In this document: piece by piece, positions 24,537 to 34,639 of the stretch
Layout: every line of letters starts with the position of its first letter
Position numbering within the stretch: position 1 is the first letter of the stretch
Assembly: GCF_026342435.1 (NCBI RefSeq)
Contig: NZ_JAPEMT010000001.1
Coordinates: 1,482,501-1,546,500 of the forward strand
Length of the DNA: 64,000 nucleotides
Direction of reading: 5' to 3'
From: Streptomyces sp. NBC_00237
Lineage (GTDB): Bacteria; Actinomycetota; Actinomycetes; Streptomycetales; Streptomycetaceae
The notes under the pieces: generated by a model
The model's input: the letters and a program-made list of their open reading frames with translations, nothing else
Told to the model about the DNA's origin: nothing
Databases searched by the model: none
Program-made: the position numbers and the translations under genes

Positions 24537-26900
24537 ATGAGCAGCTCAGGGGCCGGGACAGGGGCGGGCAAGGGCGCAGGGCCGGGAGCGGCCGTGCTCG
24601 AAGGGGTGCTGGAGCGGATCACGTACGCCAACGAGGACACCGGGTACACCGTCGGCCGGGTCGACACCGGACGCGGGTCCGGCATGGGGGACCTGCTGAC
24701 CGTCGTCGGGGCGCTGCTCGGCGCGCAGCCGGGGGAGTCCCTGCGGATGGAGGGGCGCTGGGGGTCCCACCCGCAGTACGGCAAGCAGTTCACCGTCGAG
24801 AACTACACGACCGTCCTGCCCGCCACCATCCAGGGGATCAGACGGTATCTGGGGTCCGGGCTCATCAAGGGCATCGGCCCGGTGATGGCCGACCGCATCA
24901 CCACGCACTTCGGCGTCGACACCCTCGACATCATCGAGCAGCAGCCGAAGCGGCTCGTCGAGGTTCCGGGGCTCGGGCCCAAGCGGACCAAGATGATCGC
25001 CGTCGCGTGGGAGGAGCAGAAGGCGATCAAGGAGGTGATGGTCTTCCTCCAGAGCGTCGGGGTGTCCACGTCCATCGCGGTGCGGATCTACAAGAAGTAC
25101 GGGGACGCCTCGATCTCCGTCGTCAAGAACCAGCCCTACCGCCTCGCCTCCGACGTCTGGGGCATCGGCTTCCTCACCGCCGACCGCATCGCCCAGGCGG
25201 TCGGCATCCCGCACGACAGCCCGGACCGGGTGAAGGCGGGCTTGCAGTACGCGCTCTCGCAGTCCACCGACCAGGGGCACTGCTTCCTCCCCGAGGAGCA
25301 GCTCATCAGCGACGCGGTGAAGCTGCTCCAGGTGGACGCGGGGCTGGTCATCGACTGTCTGGCAGAGCTGGCGGAGGACCCGGAAGGGGTCGTACGGGAG
25401 AAGGTCCCGGGGCCGGAGGGGCCGGGTGGCGAGCCCGTCACGGCGGTCTATCTGGTGCCCTTCCACCGGGCCGAACTCTCCCTCTCCGCCCAGGTGGTGC
25501 GGCTGTTGCGGACGGGCGAGGACCGGATGCCGGGCTTCCGGGACGTGGACTGGGGGAAGGCGCTCGGGTGGCTCGCGACGAAGACCGGGGCCTCGCTCGC
25601 GCCCGAGCAGGAGGCCGCCGTCAAGCTGGCGCTGACGGAGAAGGTGGCCGTGCTGACGGGCGGGCCCGGGTGCGGGAAGTCGTTCACCGTGCGGTCCGTC
25701 GTCGAGCTGGCACGGGCGAAGAAGGCGAAGGTGGTGCTGGCCGCGCCGACCGGGCGGGCGGCGAAGCGGCTGTCCGAGCTGACGGGGGCGGACGCGTCCA
25801 CCGTGCACCGGCTCCTTGAGCTGAAGCCGGGCGGGGATGCCGCGTACGACCGGGAACGGCCGCTGGACGCCGATCTGGTGGTCGTGGACGAGGCGTCCAT
25901 GCTGGATCTGCTGCTCGCCAACAAGCTCGTCAAGGCAGTGGCACCCGGTGCCCACCTCCTCCTTGTGGGTGACGTGGACCAGCTGCCGTCGGTGGGCGCG
26001 GGGGAGGTGCTGCGGGACCTGCTCGCGGAGGGCGGGCCGGTTCCGTACGTACGGCTCACGCAGATCTTCCGGCAGGCGCAGCAGTCGGGGGTGGTGACCA
26101 ACGCGCACCGGATCAACGAGGGGCAGCATCCGGTCACCCAGGGGATGAAGGACTTCTTCCTCTTCGTCGAGGACGACAACGAGGAGGTGGGCAGGCTCAC
26201 CGTGGACGTGGCGGCGCGCCGCATTCCGCAGAAGTTCGGGCTCGATCCGAGGACGGACGTGCAGGTCCTGGCACCCATGCACCGGGGCCCGGCGGGGGCC
26301 GGGAATCTGAACGGGCTCCTCCAGCAGGCCATCACGCCCGCCCGGCCCGACCTCCCCGAGAAGAGGTTCGGCGGGCGGACCTTCCGGGTGGGGGACAAGG
26401 TCACCCAGATCAGGAACAACTACGACAAGGGGGAGAACGGGGTCTTCAACGGGACCGTCGGCGTCGTCACCGCGCTGGACCCCGTCGAGCAGACGCTGAC
26501 CGTCCGTACGGACGAGGACGAGGAGGTCCCGTACGACTTCGACGAGCTCGACGAGCTCGCGCACGCGTACGCGGTCACCATCCACCGCTCGCAGGGGAGC
26601 GAGTATCCGGCGGTGGTGATTCCGGTCACCACCGGGGCCTGGATGATGCTCCAGCGGAATCTGCTCTACACGGCCGTGACGCGGGCCAAGAAGCTGGTGG
26701 TCCTGGTGGGTTCGAGGAAGGCCATCGGGCAGGCCGTGCGCACCGTTTCCGCCGGGCGCCGGTGCACCGCGCTCGCTCACCGGCTCGCGGGCGGAACGTA
26801 CGTACCGTCCCCTCGGCAGGCCGGTCGGCAAACCACAGGGGGCCATCGGTGGGAAACATCACCCGGGGGTTCCGGAACCGGGGCGAAGGGGGCAGTATGA
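24537..26900 (+). CDS. recD2: RecD2-type DNA helicase
   Basis: SF1B 5'-3' helicase of 787 residues. The N-terminal OB-like region and tandem HhH-like segment (IKGIGPVMADRI, VPGLGPKRTKMIA, WGIGFLTADRIA) are typical of RecD2 rather than RecBCD-bound RecD. Motor motifs: Walker A GGPGCGKS near residue 376, motif II VVDEAS near 450, motif III GDVDQLPSVGAG, and the C-terminal TIHRSQGSEYP and YTAVTRAKK. It probably acts in DNA repair and recombination. ATG 24537 is used; a GTG two codons upstream is possible. TACCGT just before the start suggests a leaderless transcript. Confidence 0.95.
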   Translation: MSSSGAGTGAGKGAGPGAAVLEGVLERITYANEDTGYTVGRVDTGRGSGMGDLLTVVGALLGAQPGESLRMEGRWGSHPQYGKQFTVENYTTVLPATIQGIRRYLGSGLIKGIGPVMADRITTHFGVDTLDIIEQQPKRLVEVPGLGPKRTKMIAVAWEEQKAIKEVMVFLQSVGVSTSIAVRIYKKYGDASISVVKNQPYRLASDVWGIGFLTADRIAQAVGIPHDSPDRVKAGLQYALSQSTDQGHCFLPEEQLISDAVKLLQVDAGLVIDCLAELAEDPEGVVREKVPGPEGPGGEPVTAVYLVPFHRAELSLSAQVVRLLRTGEDRMPGFRDVDWGKALGWLATKTGASLAPEQEAAVKLALTEKVAVLTGGPGCGKSFTVRSVVELARAKKAKVVLAAPTGRAAKRLSELTGADASTVHRLLELKPGGDAAYDRERPLDADLVVVDEASMLDLLLANKLVKAVAPGAHLLLVGDVDQLPSVGAGEVLRDLLAEGGPVPYVRLTQIFRQAQQSGVVTNAHRINEGQHPVTQGMKDFFLFVEDDNEEVGRLTVDVAARRIPQKFGLDPRTDVQVLAPMHRGPAGAGNLNGLLQQAITPARPDLPEKRFGGRTFRVGDKVTQIRNNYDKGENGVFNGTVGVVTALDPVEQTLTVRTDEDEEVPYDFDELDELAHAYAVTIHRSQGSEYPAVVIPVTTGAWMMLQRNLLYTAVTRAKKLVVLVGSRKAIGQAVRTVSAGRRCTALAHRLAGGTYVPSPRQAGRQTTGGHRWETSPGGSGTGAKGAV

Positions 26901-27033
26901 GCAGGTTGGCGGCACTCAGTGCCGCGAAATGGCCTATTGGCCGACCCCGAGTGCACTCTGCTGAGCCAAGTGGGGGATGGTAGAGACAGTCAGGGCACCT
27001 CGAAGAAGAGGCACTACGTCGGTGAGGGATGAC

Positions 27034-28329
27034 GTGAGCGAGAGCGACAACTCTGTAGTACTGCGGTACGGCGATGGCGAGTACACCTACCCGGTGATCG
27101 CCAGCACCGTCGGCGACACGGGCTTCGACATCGGGAAGCTTCGGTCCCAGACCGGTCTGGTGACCCTCGACAGCGGATACGGCAACACCGCCGCCTATAA
27201 ATCCGCCATCACCTACCTCGACGGCGAGCAGGGCATCCTGCGCTACCGCGGGTACCCGATCGAGCAGGTGGCCGAGCAGAGCAGTTTCCTGGAGACCGCC
27301 TACCTGCTGATCAACGGCGAGCTTCCGAAGGACGACGAGCTGTCGACCTTCAAGAACGAGATCACCCAGCACACGCTGCTGCACGAAGACGTCAAGCGGT
27401 TCTTCGACGGCTTCCCGCGTGACGCGCACCCGATGGCCATGCTGTCCTCGGTCGTGTCCGCGCTGTCCACGTTCTACCAGGACAGCCACAACCCGTTCGA
27501 CGAGGAGCAGCGCCACCTGTCGACGATCCGGCTGCTGGCCAAGCTGCCGACGATCGCGGCCTACGCGTACAAGAAGTCGATCGGTCACCCGTTCGTCTAC
27601 CCGCGCAACGACCTCGGCTACGTCGAGAACTTCCTGCGGATGACCTTCTCGGTCCCCGCCCAGGAGTACGTGCCGGACCCGGTCGTCGTCTCCGCGCTGG
27701 AGAAGCTGCTCATCCTGCACGCGGACCACGAGCAGAACTGCTCGACCTCCACCGTGCGCCTGGTCGGCTCCTCGCAGGCGAACATGTTCGCCTCGATCTC
27801 CGCCGGTATCTCGGCCCTGTGGGGCCCCCTGCACGGCGGCGCCAACGCGTCCGTGCTGGAGATGCTGGAGGCCATCCAGGCCGACGGCGGCGACGTCGAC
27901 GCCTTCATCCAGAAGGTGAAGAACAAGGAGGACGGCGTCCGCCTGATGGGCTTCGGCCACCGGGTGTACAAGTCCTTCGACCCGCGCGCCAAGATCATCA
28001 AGGCGGCGGCGCACGACGTCCTCTCGGCCCTCGGCAAGTCCGACGAGCTGCTGGACATCGCGCTGAAGCTGGAGGAGCACGCGCTCAACGACGAGTACTT
28101 CGTCTCGCGCAACCTCTACCCGAACGTCGACTTCTACACGGGTCTGATCTACCGGGCGATGGGCTTCCCCACCGACATGTTCACCGTGCTCTTCGCGATC
28201 GGCCGCCTGCCGGGCTGGATCGCGCAGTGGCACGAGATGATCAAGGAGCCGGGTTCGCGCATCGGCCGCCCGCGCCAGATCTACACCGGCGAGGTCCTGC
28301 GCGACTTCGTCCCGGTCGAGGGTCGCTGA
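27034..28329 (+). CDS. gltA: Citrate synthase
   Basis: Entry enzyme of the TCA cycle, condensing acetyl-CoA and oxaloacetate; 431 residues, hexameric type II-like. Active-site residues are visible: His267 in GPLHGGAN, His about 309 in GFGHRVYK and Asp about 365 in NVDFYTG. The GTG start at 27034 follows GGTGAGGGA. It probably corresponds to citA of S. coelicolor. Its own promoter region (26901-27030) includes the small dyad GGCACTCAGTGCC at 26911. A strong terminator follows. Confidence 0.97.
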   Translation: MSESDNSVVLRYGDGEYTYPVIASTVGDTGFDIGKLRSQTGLVTLDSGYGNTAAYKSAITYLDGEQGILRYRGYPIEQVAEQSSFLETAYLLINGELPKDDELSTFKNEITQHTLLHEDVKRFFDGFPRDAHPMAMLSSVVSALSTFYQDSHNPFDEEQRHLSTIRLLAKLPTIAAYAYKKSIGHPFVYPRNDLGYVENFLRMTFSVPAQEYVPDPVVVSALEKLLILHADHEQNCSTSTVRLVGSSQANMFASISAGISALWGPLHGGANASVLEMLEAIQADGGDVDAFIQKVKNKEDGVRLMGFGHRVYKSFDPRAKIIKAAAHDVLSALGKSDELLDIALKLEEHALNDEYFVSRNLYPNVDFYTGLIYRAMGFPTDMFTVLFAIGRLPGWIAQWHEMIKEPGSRIGRPRQIYTGEVLRDFVPVEGR

Positions 28330-28872
28330 CCCTCCGCCGCTCCGGGCGCGGCACGGCCGGACAACCGGCCGAGTACGGGCCCCGTACTGGCGCCCACACG
28401 GGCCCGGTACAGCGAAAAGCGCCCCGCCGTCGATCCCCCCACGGGTCGACGATGCGGGGCGCTTTCCTGTTTTCCCGGATCGGATTCCCCCCACGGGATC
28501 CCCACCGGGCTCTGGTGGCTTGCGCCGCCAGAAGTCTCTGGGTGCTGCGTCGTGCGTCCTGCGTCCTGCACTCGTGCGTCCTGCATTCGTACGGCGTACT
28601 TCCTGCGGCCGTACGCCCTGCTGCGGTCCGCCAGGACACGTAGCGAACGGGAGGGCCGCTCAAAGCTCCCCGGTGTACGTGTCCCGGCCAACGCTTGCCG
28701 GGGACGTCCCCCAAGACATCCCGCGTAGAACATCCCCCAAGACGTTCTTGGCATCGCTTCTTAGACTCGCGACCCCGGCCAATGGTTACCCCCCAAACAC
28801 AGTGATCTACGTCACTTCGTGATGCTGCACAGTGCTCCACGGATGCGACGCGTTCGTGTGTATTGGTGTACG
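28330..28872. other. Intergenic region after citrate synthase
   Basis: Holds the citrate synthase terminator, then a low-complexity part with short direct repeats (GCGTCCTGC near 28556-28585, and CATCCCCCAAGAC near 28720-28745). No gene with Streptomyces codon bias is seen. The right end is the 3' flank of copA. Confidence 0.6.
28416..28475 (+). terminator. gltA: Rho-independent terminator of citrate synthase
   Basis: AAAGCGCCCCGC pairs with GCGGGGCGCTTT, with a further inner stem CGTCGA/TCGACG, followed by TTCCTGTTTT. One of the few classical U-tailed terminators in the window. Confidence 0.9.
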
Positions 28873-31203
28873 TCATGTGAAGGTACGTAGCCGAAGGCTG
28901 TTTGTCACTACGAAGACGGAAGAGAACGCCATCGCGAATCCCGCGATCATCGGGTTGAGCAGCCCGGCGGCGGCCAGCGGCAGCGCCGCGACGTTGTAGC
29001 CGAAGGCCCAGAAGAGGTTGCCCTTGATGGTCGCCAGGGTCCGGCGGGAGAGCCGGATCGCGTCGGCGGCCACCCGCAGATCACCGCGTACGAGGGTCAG
29101 GTCGCCCGCCTCGATCGCCGCGTCCGTGCCGGTGCCCATGGCCAGGCCCAGATCGGCGGTGGCGAGCGCCGCCGCGTCGTTCACGCCGTCACCGACCATC
29201 GCCACGGTCCGCCCCTCGCCCTGGAGGCGGGCGACCACGGCCGCCTTCTCCTCCGGCAGGACCTCCGCGTACACCTGCGCGGGATCGATGCCGACCTCGG
29301 CGGCCACCGCGTCCGCCACCCGTCGGTTGTCCCCGGTCAGCAGCACCGGTACGAGGCCGAGCGCGCGCAGTTCCCGTACCGCCTCGGCACTGCTGTCCTT
29401 CACGGTGTCCGCGACGGTCAGCACCCCGCGCGCCTCGCCGTCCCAGGCGACCACGACGGCGGTACGTCCCCGGGCCTCGGCGGCGGCCTTCGCGTCGGCC
29501 AGAGGGCCCGGCAGCTCGATCGCGGCGTCGGTCAGGAGCTTCTCCCGGCCCACGAGGACGGCGTGTCCCTCGACCGTGCCCCGCACCCCCAGGCCGGGGA
29601 CGTTCACGAAGCCGGTGACGGGCGGAAGGCCGGTGATGGGCGGCGGCCCGCCGTCCCCGGCATCCGCCCCGGAAGTCACCCCAACATCCGCCCCGGAAGC
29701 CGCCCCGGAAGCCGCCCCGCGCGCGACCGCCCGCGCGATCGGGTGCTCCGACGCGTGCTCCAGCGCGCCCGCCAGCCGCAGCAGTTCGGCCCGGTCGACG
29801 CCGTCGGCCACCAGGACGTCCTTCAGCTCCATCCGGCCGGTCGTCACCGTGCCGGTCTTGTCGAGGACGACGGTGTCCACCCGCCGCGTCGACTCCAGCA
29901 CCTCCGGGCCCTTGATCAGGATGCCGAGCTGCGCGCCCCGCCCCGTGCCCACCATCAGCGCGGTCGGCGTCGCGAGCCCCAGCGCGCACGGGCAGGCGAT
30001 GATCAGCACCGCGACGGCGGCGGTGAACGCGGCCGTCACGTCGCGCGTGAGCAGCAGCCACCCCACCAGGGTGCCCAGCGCGATCAGCAGCACGACGGGC
30101 ACGAAGACGGCCGAGATCCGGTCGGCGAGCCGCTGTACCTGCGCCTTCCCGTTCTGGGCGTCCTCCACGGCCTTCGCCATCCGGGCGAGCTGGGTGCCGG
30201 AGCCCACCGCCGACGCCTCGACGACGATCCGGCCGCCCGCGTTCACCGTCGCCCCGGTGACCCGGTCGCCGACGACCACGTCCACGGGCACCGACTCCCC
30301 GGTCAGCATCGCCGCGTCCACGGCGGAGCTGCCCTCGACGACCGTGCCGTCGGTGGCGACCTTCTCCCCGGGCCGTACGACGAAACGGTCGCCGACGGAC
30401 AGGAGCCGGACCGGAATCCGTACCTCCTGAACTCCGCGCAGTACGGTCGCGTCCGTCGCGCCCAGCTCCATCAGCGCGCGCAGGGCGGCCCCCGCCTGCC
30501 GCTTGGAGCGGGCCTCCAGCCAGCGGCCGAGCAGGAGGAACACGGTGACCCCGGCGGCCACTTCCAGATAGACGGTGGACGCGCCGTCGGAACGCCCCAC
30601 CGTCAGGTCGAAGCCGTGCCGCATCCCCGGCATGCCCGCGTCGCCGAAGAACAGGGCCCACAGCGACCAGCCGAAGGCGGCCAGGGTGCCGGTCGAGACG
30701 AGGGTGTCCATGGTGGCCGCGCCGTGCCGCAGATTGGTCCAGGCGGCGCGGTGGAAGGGCAGCGCGCCCCAGACGACGACCGGCGCGGCCAGCGTCAGCG
30801 ACAGCCACTGCCAGTTGTCGAACTGGAGGCCAGGGACCATCGACAGCACGACGACGGGCGCGGCGAGCAGCGCACACACGATCAGCCGCTGCCGCAGGAC
30901 ACCCAGTTCCCGGTCGGCCGGCTGCTCCTCCGTCCCCGCCTCCGGTGCCGCGGCGGCGGGCTCCTCGGCGGTGTACCCCGTCTTCACCACGGTCGCGATC
31001 AGGTCGGGGACACCGACCGCCGCCCCGTCGTACGCGATGCGCGCCTTCTCCGTCGCGTAGTTGACGGTGGCGGCGACGCCCTCCATCCGGTTGAGCTTCT
31101 TCTCGATGCGGGCCGCACAGGAGGCGCAGGTCATGCCGCCGATGGCCAGCTCGACATGCGTGTCGAGAGGGGCGGAGGGGGCTGGTGGGGTGGCGCTGTT
31201 CAT
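28873..31203 (-). CDS. copA: Copper-exporting P1B-type ATPase
   Basis: Cu(I) efflux pump of 776 residues. It has one N-terminal HMA metal-binding domain (GMTCASC at 23-29), eight membrane helices, the copper-selective CPC motif near residue 404, phosphorylation site DKTGTVT near 448, the SEHP motif of the nucleotide domain and GDGVND near 671. The nucleotide domain contains an Ala/Gly/Ser insertion ([15 protein letters not shown]) coded by short repeats. It is the second gene after copZ, and both are probably controlled by the CsoR-type box at 31733. Confidence 0.96.
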   Translation of the reverse strand: MNSATPPAPSAPLDTHVELAIGGMTCASCAARIEKKLNRMEGVAATVNYATEKARIAYDGAAVGVPDLIATVVKTGYTAEEPAAAAPEAGTEEQPADRELGVLRQRLIVCALLAAPVVVLSMVPGLQFDNWQWLSLTLAAPVVVWGALPFHRAAWTNLRHGAATMDTLVSTGTLAAFGWSLWALFFGDAGMPGMRHGFDLTVGRSDGASTVYLEVAAGVTVFLLLGRWLEARSKRQAGAALRALMELGATDATVLRGVQEVRIPVRLLSVGDRFVVRPGEKVATDGTVVEGSSAVDAAMLTGESVPVDVVVGDRVTGATVNAGGRIVVEASAVGSGTQLARMAKAVEDAQNGKAQVQRLADRISAVFVPVVLLIALGTLVGWLLLTRDVTAAFTAAVAVLIIACPCALGLATPTALMVGTGRGAQLGILIKGPEVLESTRRVDTVVLDKTGTVTTGRMELKDVLVADGVDRAELLRLAGALEHASEHPIARAVARGAASGAASGADVGVTSGADAGDGGPPPITGLPPVTGFVNVPGLGVRGTVEGHAVLVGREKLLTDAAIELPGPLADAKAAAEARGRTAVVVAWDGEARGVLTVADTVKDSSAEAVRELRALGLVPVLLTGDNRRVADAVAAEVGIDPAQVYAEVLPEEKAAVVARLQGEGRTVAMVGDGVNDAAALATADLGLAMGTGTDAAIEAGDLTLVRGDLRVAADAIRLSRRTLATIKGNLFWAFGYNVAALPLAAAGLLNPMIAGFAMAFSSVFVVTNSLRLRTFT

Positions 31204-31288
31204 CGGGGCTCCAGGAAACGGGCGAGGCCGTACCCGGACCAGTATGGGGAACTGGTCCGGGCACGGCCCGAAAGCGGTGGGGCGGCGG

Positions 31289-31615
31289 TCAGAGGGCGCC
31301 GACCAGCTCGTACCCGGCCTCGTCGACGGCGGCCCGTACGGCCTCCTCGTCCAGCGGGGCGGCCGAGACGACGGTGACCTGACCGGTCGAGGCGACGGCC
31401 TTGACCGAGCTGACGCCCTCGATCTCCGAGATCTCGCCGGAGACGGCGCCCTCGCAGTGACCGCAGGTCATGCCCTTGACCTCGTACACCGTGGTGACGG
31501 CGCCCACGGTGACGTCCGCCGTGCCGGAGGTGCCGCAGGAGCCGGACGGCGAGCAGCAGGAGCCCGCGGCCTGGGGGGTCTCGGTGGTGGCGGCGGTCTG
31601 GGTCTCGGCAGTCAT
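31289..31615 (-). CDS. copZ: Copper chaperone CopZ, HMA domain
   Basis: A 108-residue Cu(I) carrier that delivers to CopA. ATG 31615 follows AGGAGCACCGAC. The HMA domain (residues about 40-108) has GMTCGHC. Unusually, the N-terminal 40 residues carry a cysteine cluster ([11 protein letters not shown]) that could bind extra copper. It lies 85 bases upstream of copA with a CsoR-type operator in front. Confidence 0.94.
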   Translation of the reverse strand: MTAETQTAATTETPQAAGSCCSPSGSCGTSGTADVTVGAVTTVYEVKGMTCGHCEGAVSGEISEIEGVSSVKAVASTGQVTVVSAAPLDEEAVRAAVDEAGYELVGAL

Positions 31616-31732
31616 GTCGGTGCTCCTCGTGGGAAGAAGTGCGTGGGAAGAAGTGCGCGGGGCGGGTGACGCGCGACGGTGGTGCCCGGGGAGGCCACGG
31701 GGCTGCCGTGCCCTCCTGATGCTGCACACACT

Positions 31733-31749
31733 ATACCCCTAGGGGGTAT
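31733..31749. promoter_or_regulatory. CsoR-type copper operator
   Basis: ATACCCCTAGGGGGTAT is the known form of the GC-palindromic, AT-flanked CsoR box that controls copZ-copA genes. It sits 118 bases upstream of copZ and 76 upstream of the divergent antiporter, so it might touch both promoters. csoR itself is not in the window. Confidence 0.88.
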
Positions 31750-31824
31750 CAAATCCAGCGCTCCCCGCCTCCACGCCCCCTCACTCGTGTCGCGCAGACC
31801 ACAAAGCTGGGGTAAACGACCTTT

Positions 31825-33045
31825 ATGTCAGATTCGGGGACCCTCATTCTCATCATGGCCGTCGCGGTGCTCGCACCCGTGCTGGCGTACGGGATCGGAC
31901 GCTGGCTGCCCGTTCCGCTCGTCATCTTCGAGATTCTGTTCGGCATCCTGATCGGGCCCGACGTCCTCGGCTGGGCGCAGCGCGGCGCGGTGATCGACGC
32001 GCTCTCGCAGCTCGGGCTCGCGATGCTGATCTTTCTCGCCGGCTACGAGATCCAGTTCGGCAAGGTCCCCCTCGGCACGCTGAAGCGCTCCGCCGCCGCC
32101 TGGCTGACCGCCCTGGCGCTGGGCCTCGGTCTCGGCACCCTGCTCGCGAGCCTCGGCGACGACGGGGGCTTCTCCAAGGGCCTGTTCATCGGCACCGCCC
32201 TGACCAGCACGGCGCTCGGCACGGTGCTGCCCCTGCTGCGGGACTCCGGCGACCTCGGGGGACGGTTCGGCACGGTGATGATGGCGTTCGGGTCGGTCGG
32301 CGAGTTCGGGCCGATCATCGCGATGGCGCTGCTGCTCAGCGGGCGCAGCGCCTGGCAGTCGACGGCGCTGCTCGCCGCCTTCGCCGTACTCACCGCGGCG
32401 GCGGTGTACTGGGCGATGCGGCCCAAGCCGCCGTGGTTCTCCACGGTCATCGCCAAGACGCTGCACAGCAGCGGCCAGTTCGCGGTGCGGTTCGTCGTGC
32501 TGCTCCTTGCCGTGATGCTGGGGCTGTCGCAGGTGCTGGGCCTGGACGTGCTGCTGGGCGCGTTCGCGGCGGGGCTGGTCACCCGCCTCGTCCTGAACGG
32601 GGCCGCTCCCGGCAGCAGCGAGGAGATCCTCTCCAAGGTGGAGGCGATGGGCTTCGGCTTCCTGGTGCCGGTCTTCTACGTCGTCACCGGCATCGAGTTC
32701 GACCTGCGCTCGCTGCTGGACGGGGGCCGGGCGCTGCTCCTGCTGCCGGTGTTCCTCGCCCTCTTCGTGGTCGTACGGGGGCTGCCGGTACGGTTCCTCG
32801 CGCCGCCCGACCTCCAGGGGCGGGACCGTACGGCGCTGATGCTCTTCAGCTCCACCGCGCTTCCGCTCGTCGTGGCGATCACCACCATCGGCGTCGACGA
32901 CAAGGTGCTCGCCGAGAGTGAGGCGGCGGCGCTGGTCGGGGCGGGAATGCTGTCCGTGCTGCTCTTCCCGCTGCTGGCGCTGAAGTGCCGGGCGGGGGTG
33001 GGGGAGATGCCGAGGCTGGGGCGGGTGGAGTCGGAGTCGTGGTGA
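31825..33045 (+). CDS. Kef/CPA2-type cation:proton antiporter
   Basis: A 406-residue integral membrane protein with about twelve helices and no regulatory TrkA domain. Family features are FEILFGILIGPDVLGW, the LIFLAGYEI motif and GSVGEFGPIIAM in the transport core. It probably exchanges K+ or Na+ for H+. GGTAAACGAC lies just before the ATG, suggesting a very short or absent leader. It is divergent from the copper genes, with a shared operator region. Confidence 0.88.
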   Translation: MSDSGTLILIMAVAVLAPVLAYGIGRWLPVPLVIFEILFGILIGPDVLGWAQRGAVIDALSQLGLAMLIFLAGYEIQFGKVPLGTLKRSAAAWLTALALGLGLGTLLASLGDDGGFSKGLFIGTALTSTALGTVLPLLRDSGDLGGRFGTVMMAFGSVGEFGPIIAMALLLSGRSAWQSTALLAAFAVLTAAAVYWAMRPKPPWFSTVIAKTLHSSGQFAVRFVVLLLAVMLGLSQVLGLDVLLGAFAAGLVTRLVLNGAAPGSSEEILSKVEAMGFGFLVPVFYVVTGIEFDLRSLLDGGRALLLLPVFLALFVVVRGLPVRFLAPPDLQGRDRTALMLFSSTALPLVVAITTIGVDDKVLAESEAAALVGAGMLSVLLFPLLALKCRAGVGEMPRLGRVESESW

Positions 33046-33069
33046 TGGCTGCGGTAGACGTGCCCCGTC

Positions 33070-33232
33070 AGGGGCGCGGGCCTGTGCCCCTGTGCGGCTC
33101 CGCCGCGCGTGCGCTCCCGGCTCCGCTGGGGCTTGCGTGGACGTGCCCCTTCAGGGGCGCGGGGAGCTGCGCGCCCAGCCACGACGCACCCGCACATCCG
33201 AACCCCCAAGCCTCGCGAGTTTAGGTGAAGGG
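33070..33232 (+). repeat. Dispersed composite intergenic repeat, copy 2
   Basis: Same order as at 15483: AGGGGCGCGGG...GCGGCTCCGCCGCGCG, then AGGGGCGCGGGGAGCTGCGCGC-CCAGCCACGACGC, then TTTAGGTGAAGGG. The two copies are in the same orientation, each downstream of a plus-strand gene. Confidence 0.85.
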
Positions 33233-33339
33233 TGGGGTCTCCCCTGCTCGAACGAAGTTGAGAGCTTGGGGAAGGGTCTGGGGCGGCCCGCCGCAGGCGC
33301 ACCGGGGTGCGGCGCACCCATAGGCGGAGGTAACAACGG

Positions 33340-33510
33340 GCGGCTCCGGGGTGGGCCCGGAGCGAGAGGGGCCGCCCCCTTGCCCGCCCGTTCCGCCCCC
33401 GGGGGGCGGCCCCGCCGCCCAAGGGGGCTCGGCGGAGGCGTCGCCCAAGGGGGCTGGGCGAGACGCCGTCCAAGGGGACGAGGCGGAAGCGGAGCCCAAG
33501 GGGGGAGGGT
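33340..33510 (-). repeat. GC-rich dispersed repeat, copy A
   Basis: Inverted relative to the copies at 37540 and 41360. The core is GGGCCGCCCCCTTGCCCGCCCGTTCCGCCCCC followed on this strand by several AAGGGGGCT-type units. The core is shared almost base for base with the other copies. Confidence 0.88.
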
Positions 33511-33599
33511 GGTCTCGCCTTTCGAGGGGGGGTGGGCGGCGCGGAGCGGCCCACACCCTCGGCCTCGGGCGGCCAGCCCTGCCAGGCAGGACGGGCGGG

Positions 33600-33800
33600 T
33601 CAGTCGCGCCGCCCTCTGTTGCCGGGCCGACGCGCCACCCAACCCCGGATGGTGTCCGCGTACCAGTAGGGCTTGCCGCCCTCCACATGGTCGGGCGGCG
33701 GCAGCAGACCGTGCTTGCGGTACGAGCGCACGGTGTCCGTCTGGACCTGGATGTGCGCGGCGATCTCCTTGTACGACCAGAGTTTGTGGTCCGTCATCAT
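33600..33800 (-). CDS. Small MerR/excisionase-like helix-turn-helix protein
   Basis: A 66-residue DNA-binding protein: winged HTH (LWSYKEIAAHIQVQTDTVRSYRKHG, then LLPPPDHVEGGKPYWYADTI). A very good RBS, GGAGGTG, lies seven bases before ATG 33800. The fold is that of AlpA/Xis-like or BldC-like regulators. There is no integrase or other mobile gene nearby, so a stand-alone regulator is more likely than an excisionase. Confidence 0.8.
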   Translation of the reverse strand: MMTDHKLWSYKEIAAHIQVQTDTVRSYRKHGLLPPPDHVEGGKPYWYADTIRGWVARRPGNRGRRD

Positions 33801-34178
33801 CGGTGCACCTCCCTGCGACGTCCGCAGCCACGGCCGGGGGGCCGTCGGGGGAGCTGCGGCTGTCGCTGGCGATCACTCAGCCTCTGCCCCGTGAACGACA
33901 CTCCGTGACGATGAGAGTGGGCCTGTGGTGTGCCTGTGACGGAAGGCCCGCGTAATGGCGACAAGCGTGACGCGCGGGACACCTCCGTGACGGAAGTGGT
34001 GCGGAGGAGGACCAGGACACGCCGGCCGGGCCGGGCCGATGTGCCCGGCCCGGCCCGCCCGGGGGTGTAGTGCGGGGCCGATCGGGTGAAGTGGGGCGGC
34101 GGGGCAGCGGGACAAGAGGGTTCGGCGGGCAGGCTCGTCGTCGAAGACACCCGGTCCCACCAGGGGGAATCCCGTTCC
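33801..34178. other. Intergenic region with a long hairpin
   Basis: Divergent promoter region of the small HTH gene and the secreted protein gene. It contains the direct repeat TCCGTGACG(A/G) (33902 and 33986) and the hairpin at 34024-34055. No gene seen. Confidence 0.55.
34024..34055. terminator. Perfect GC hairpin upstream of the secreted SH3-like protein
   Basis: GGCCGGGCCGGGC and its complement form a 13-bp stem with loop CGATGT, about 125 bases before the start codon. It could be a leader structure or an insulator. Confidence 0.5.
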
Positions 34179-34595
34179 ATGACACCCACGCGACTCGCTA
34201 CCGCCACCGCAGTCACCGTGTTCGCCGCCGGACTGCTGGCCGTTCCCGCCGTCCGGGCCGACGACACGCCCTCGCCTCCCGTCCTCAGTGCCGAGCAGCA
34301 GCGGACCGAGGCCGGGGCTCAGGCGCGGAACGCCAAGGAGGTGTACCTGTACGCCAACAACGTCAACCTCCGCGTGGCACCGCGCACCAGCGCGTACGTC
34401 CTGGCCACCAAGTCCCGCATCTGGCTCCTCGACTACTGCCAGACAAACAAGAACACGACCCCGGTGAAGGCCCCCGACGGGACCGTGAACCGCTGGTGGA
34501 GCAAGGTCACGCTGCCCAGCGGAAGCGACTTCGCCTGGGTGAGCAACGTCTACCTGCGCGGCGGCAAGAAGATCGCCGGAGTCCGCGACTGCTGA
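34179..34595 (+). CDS. Small secreted SH3-like protein
   Basis: A 138-residue exported protein. ATG 34179 (MTPTRLATATAVTVFAAG) follows CAGGGGGAAT and opens a signal peptide ending near VRA-DD. The mature part holds a bacterial SH3-like pattern (VNLRVAPRTSAYVLATKSRIWLL region, then WSKVTLPSGSDFAWVSNVYL) and two cysteines, one terminal. Such domains bind cell-wall peptides. No partner gene is apparent. Confidence 0.78.
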   Translation: MTPTRLATATAVTVFAAGLLAVPAVRADDTPSPPVLSAEQQRTEAGAQARNAKEVYLYANNVNLRVAPRTSAYVLATKSRIWLLDYCQTNKNTTPVKAPDGTVNRWWSKVTLPSGSDFAWVSNVYLRGGKKIAGVRDC

Positions 34596-34639
34596 TCAGA
34601 GACCGGCACATGGCCCCCGCCCAGGAAGCCCCGCCCCCT

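Larger units (their letters stand above)
33046..33599. other. Intergenic repeat-rich region
   Basis: Contains composite repeat copy 2 (33070-33232) and GC-rich repeat copy A (33340-33510, inverted). No gene is called; long frames here are products of the repeats. Confidence 0.75.

Noticed and set aside
33349-33600. Coding frames across the GC-rich repeat
   Set aside because: Frames are open on both strands because the repeat lacks AT-rich stops. There is no RBS, and the same frames appear in the other copies.
33600-33800. Excisionase of an integrated element
   Set aside because: The HTH fold fits, but no integrase, replication gene or att-like direct repeat lies nearby. A stand-alone regulator is more likely.
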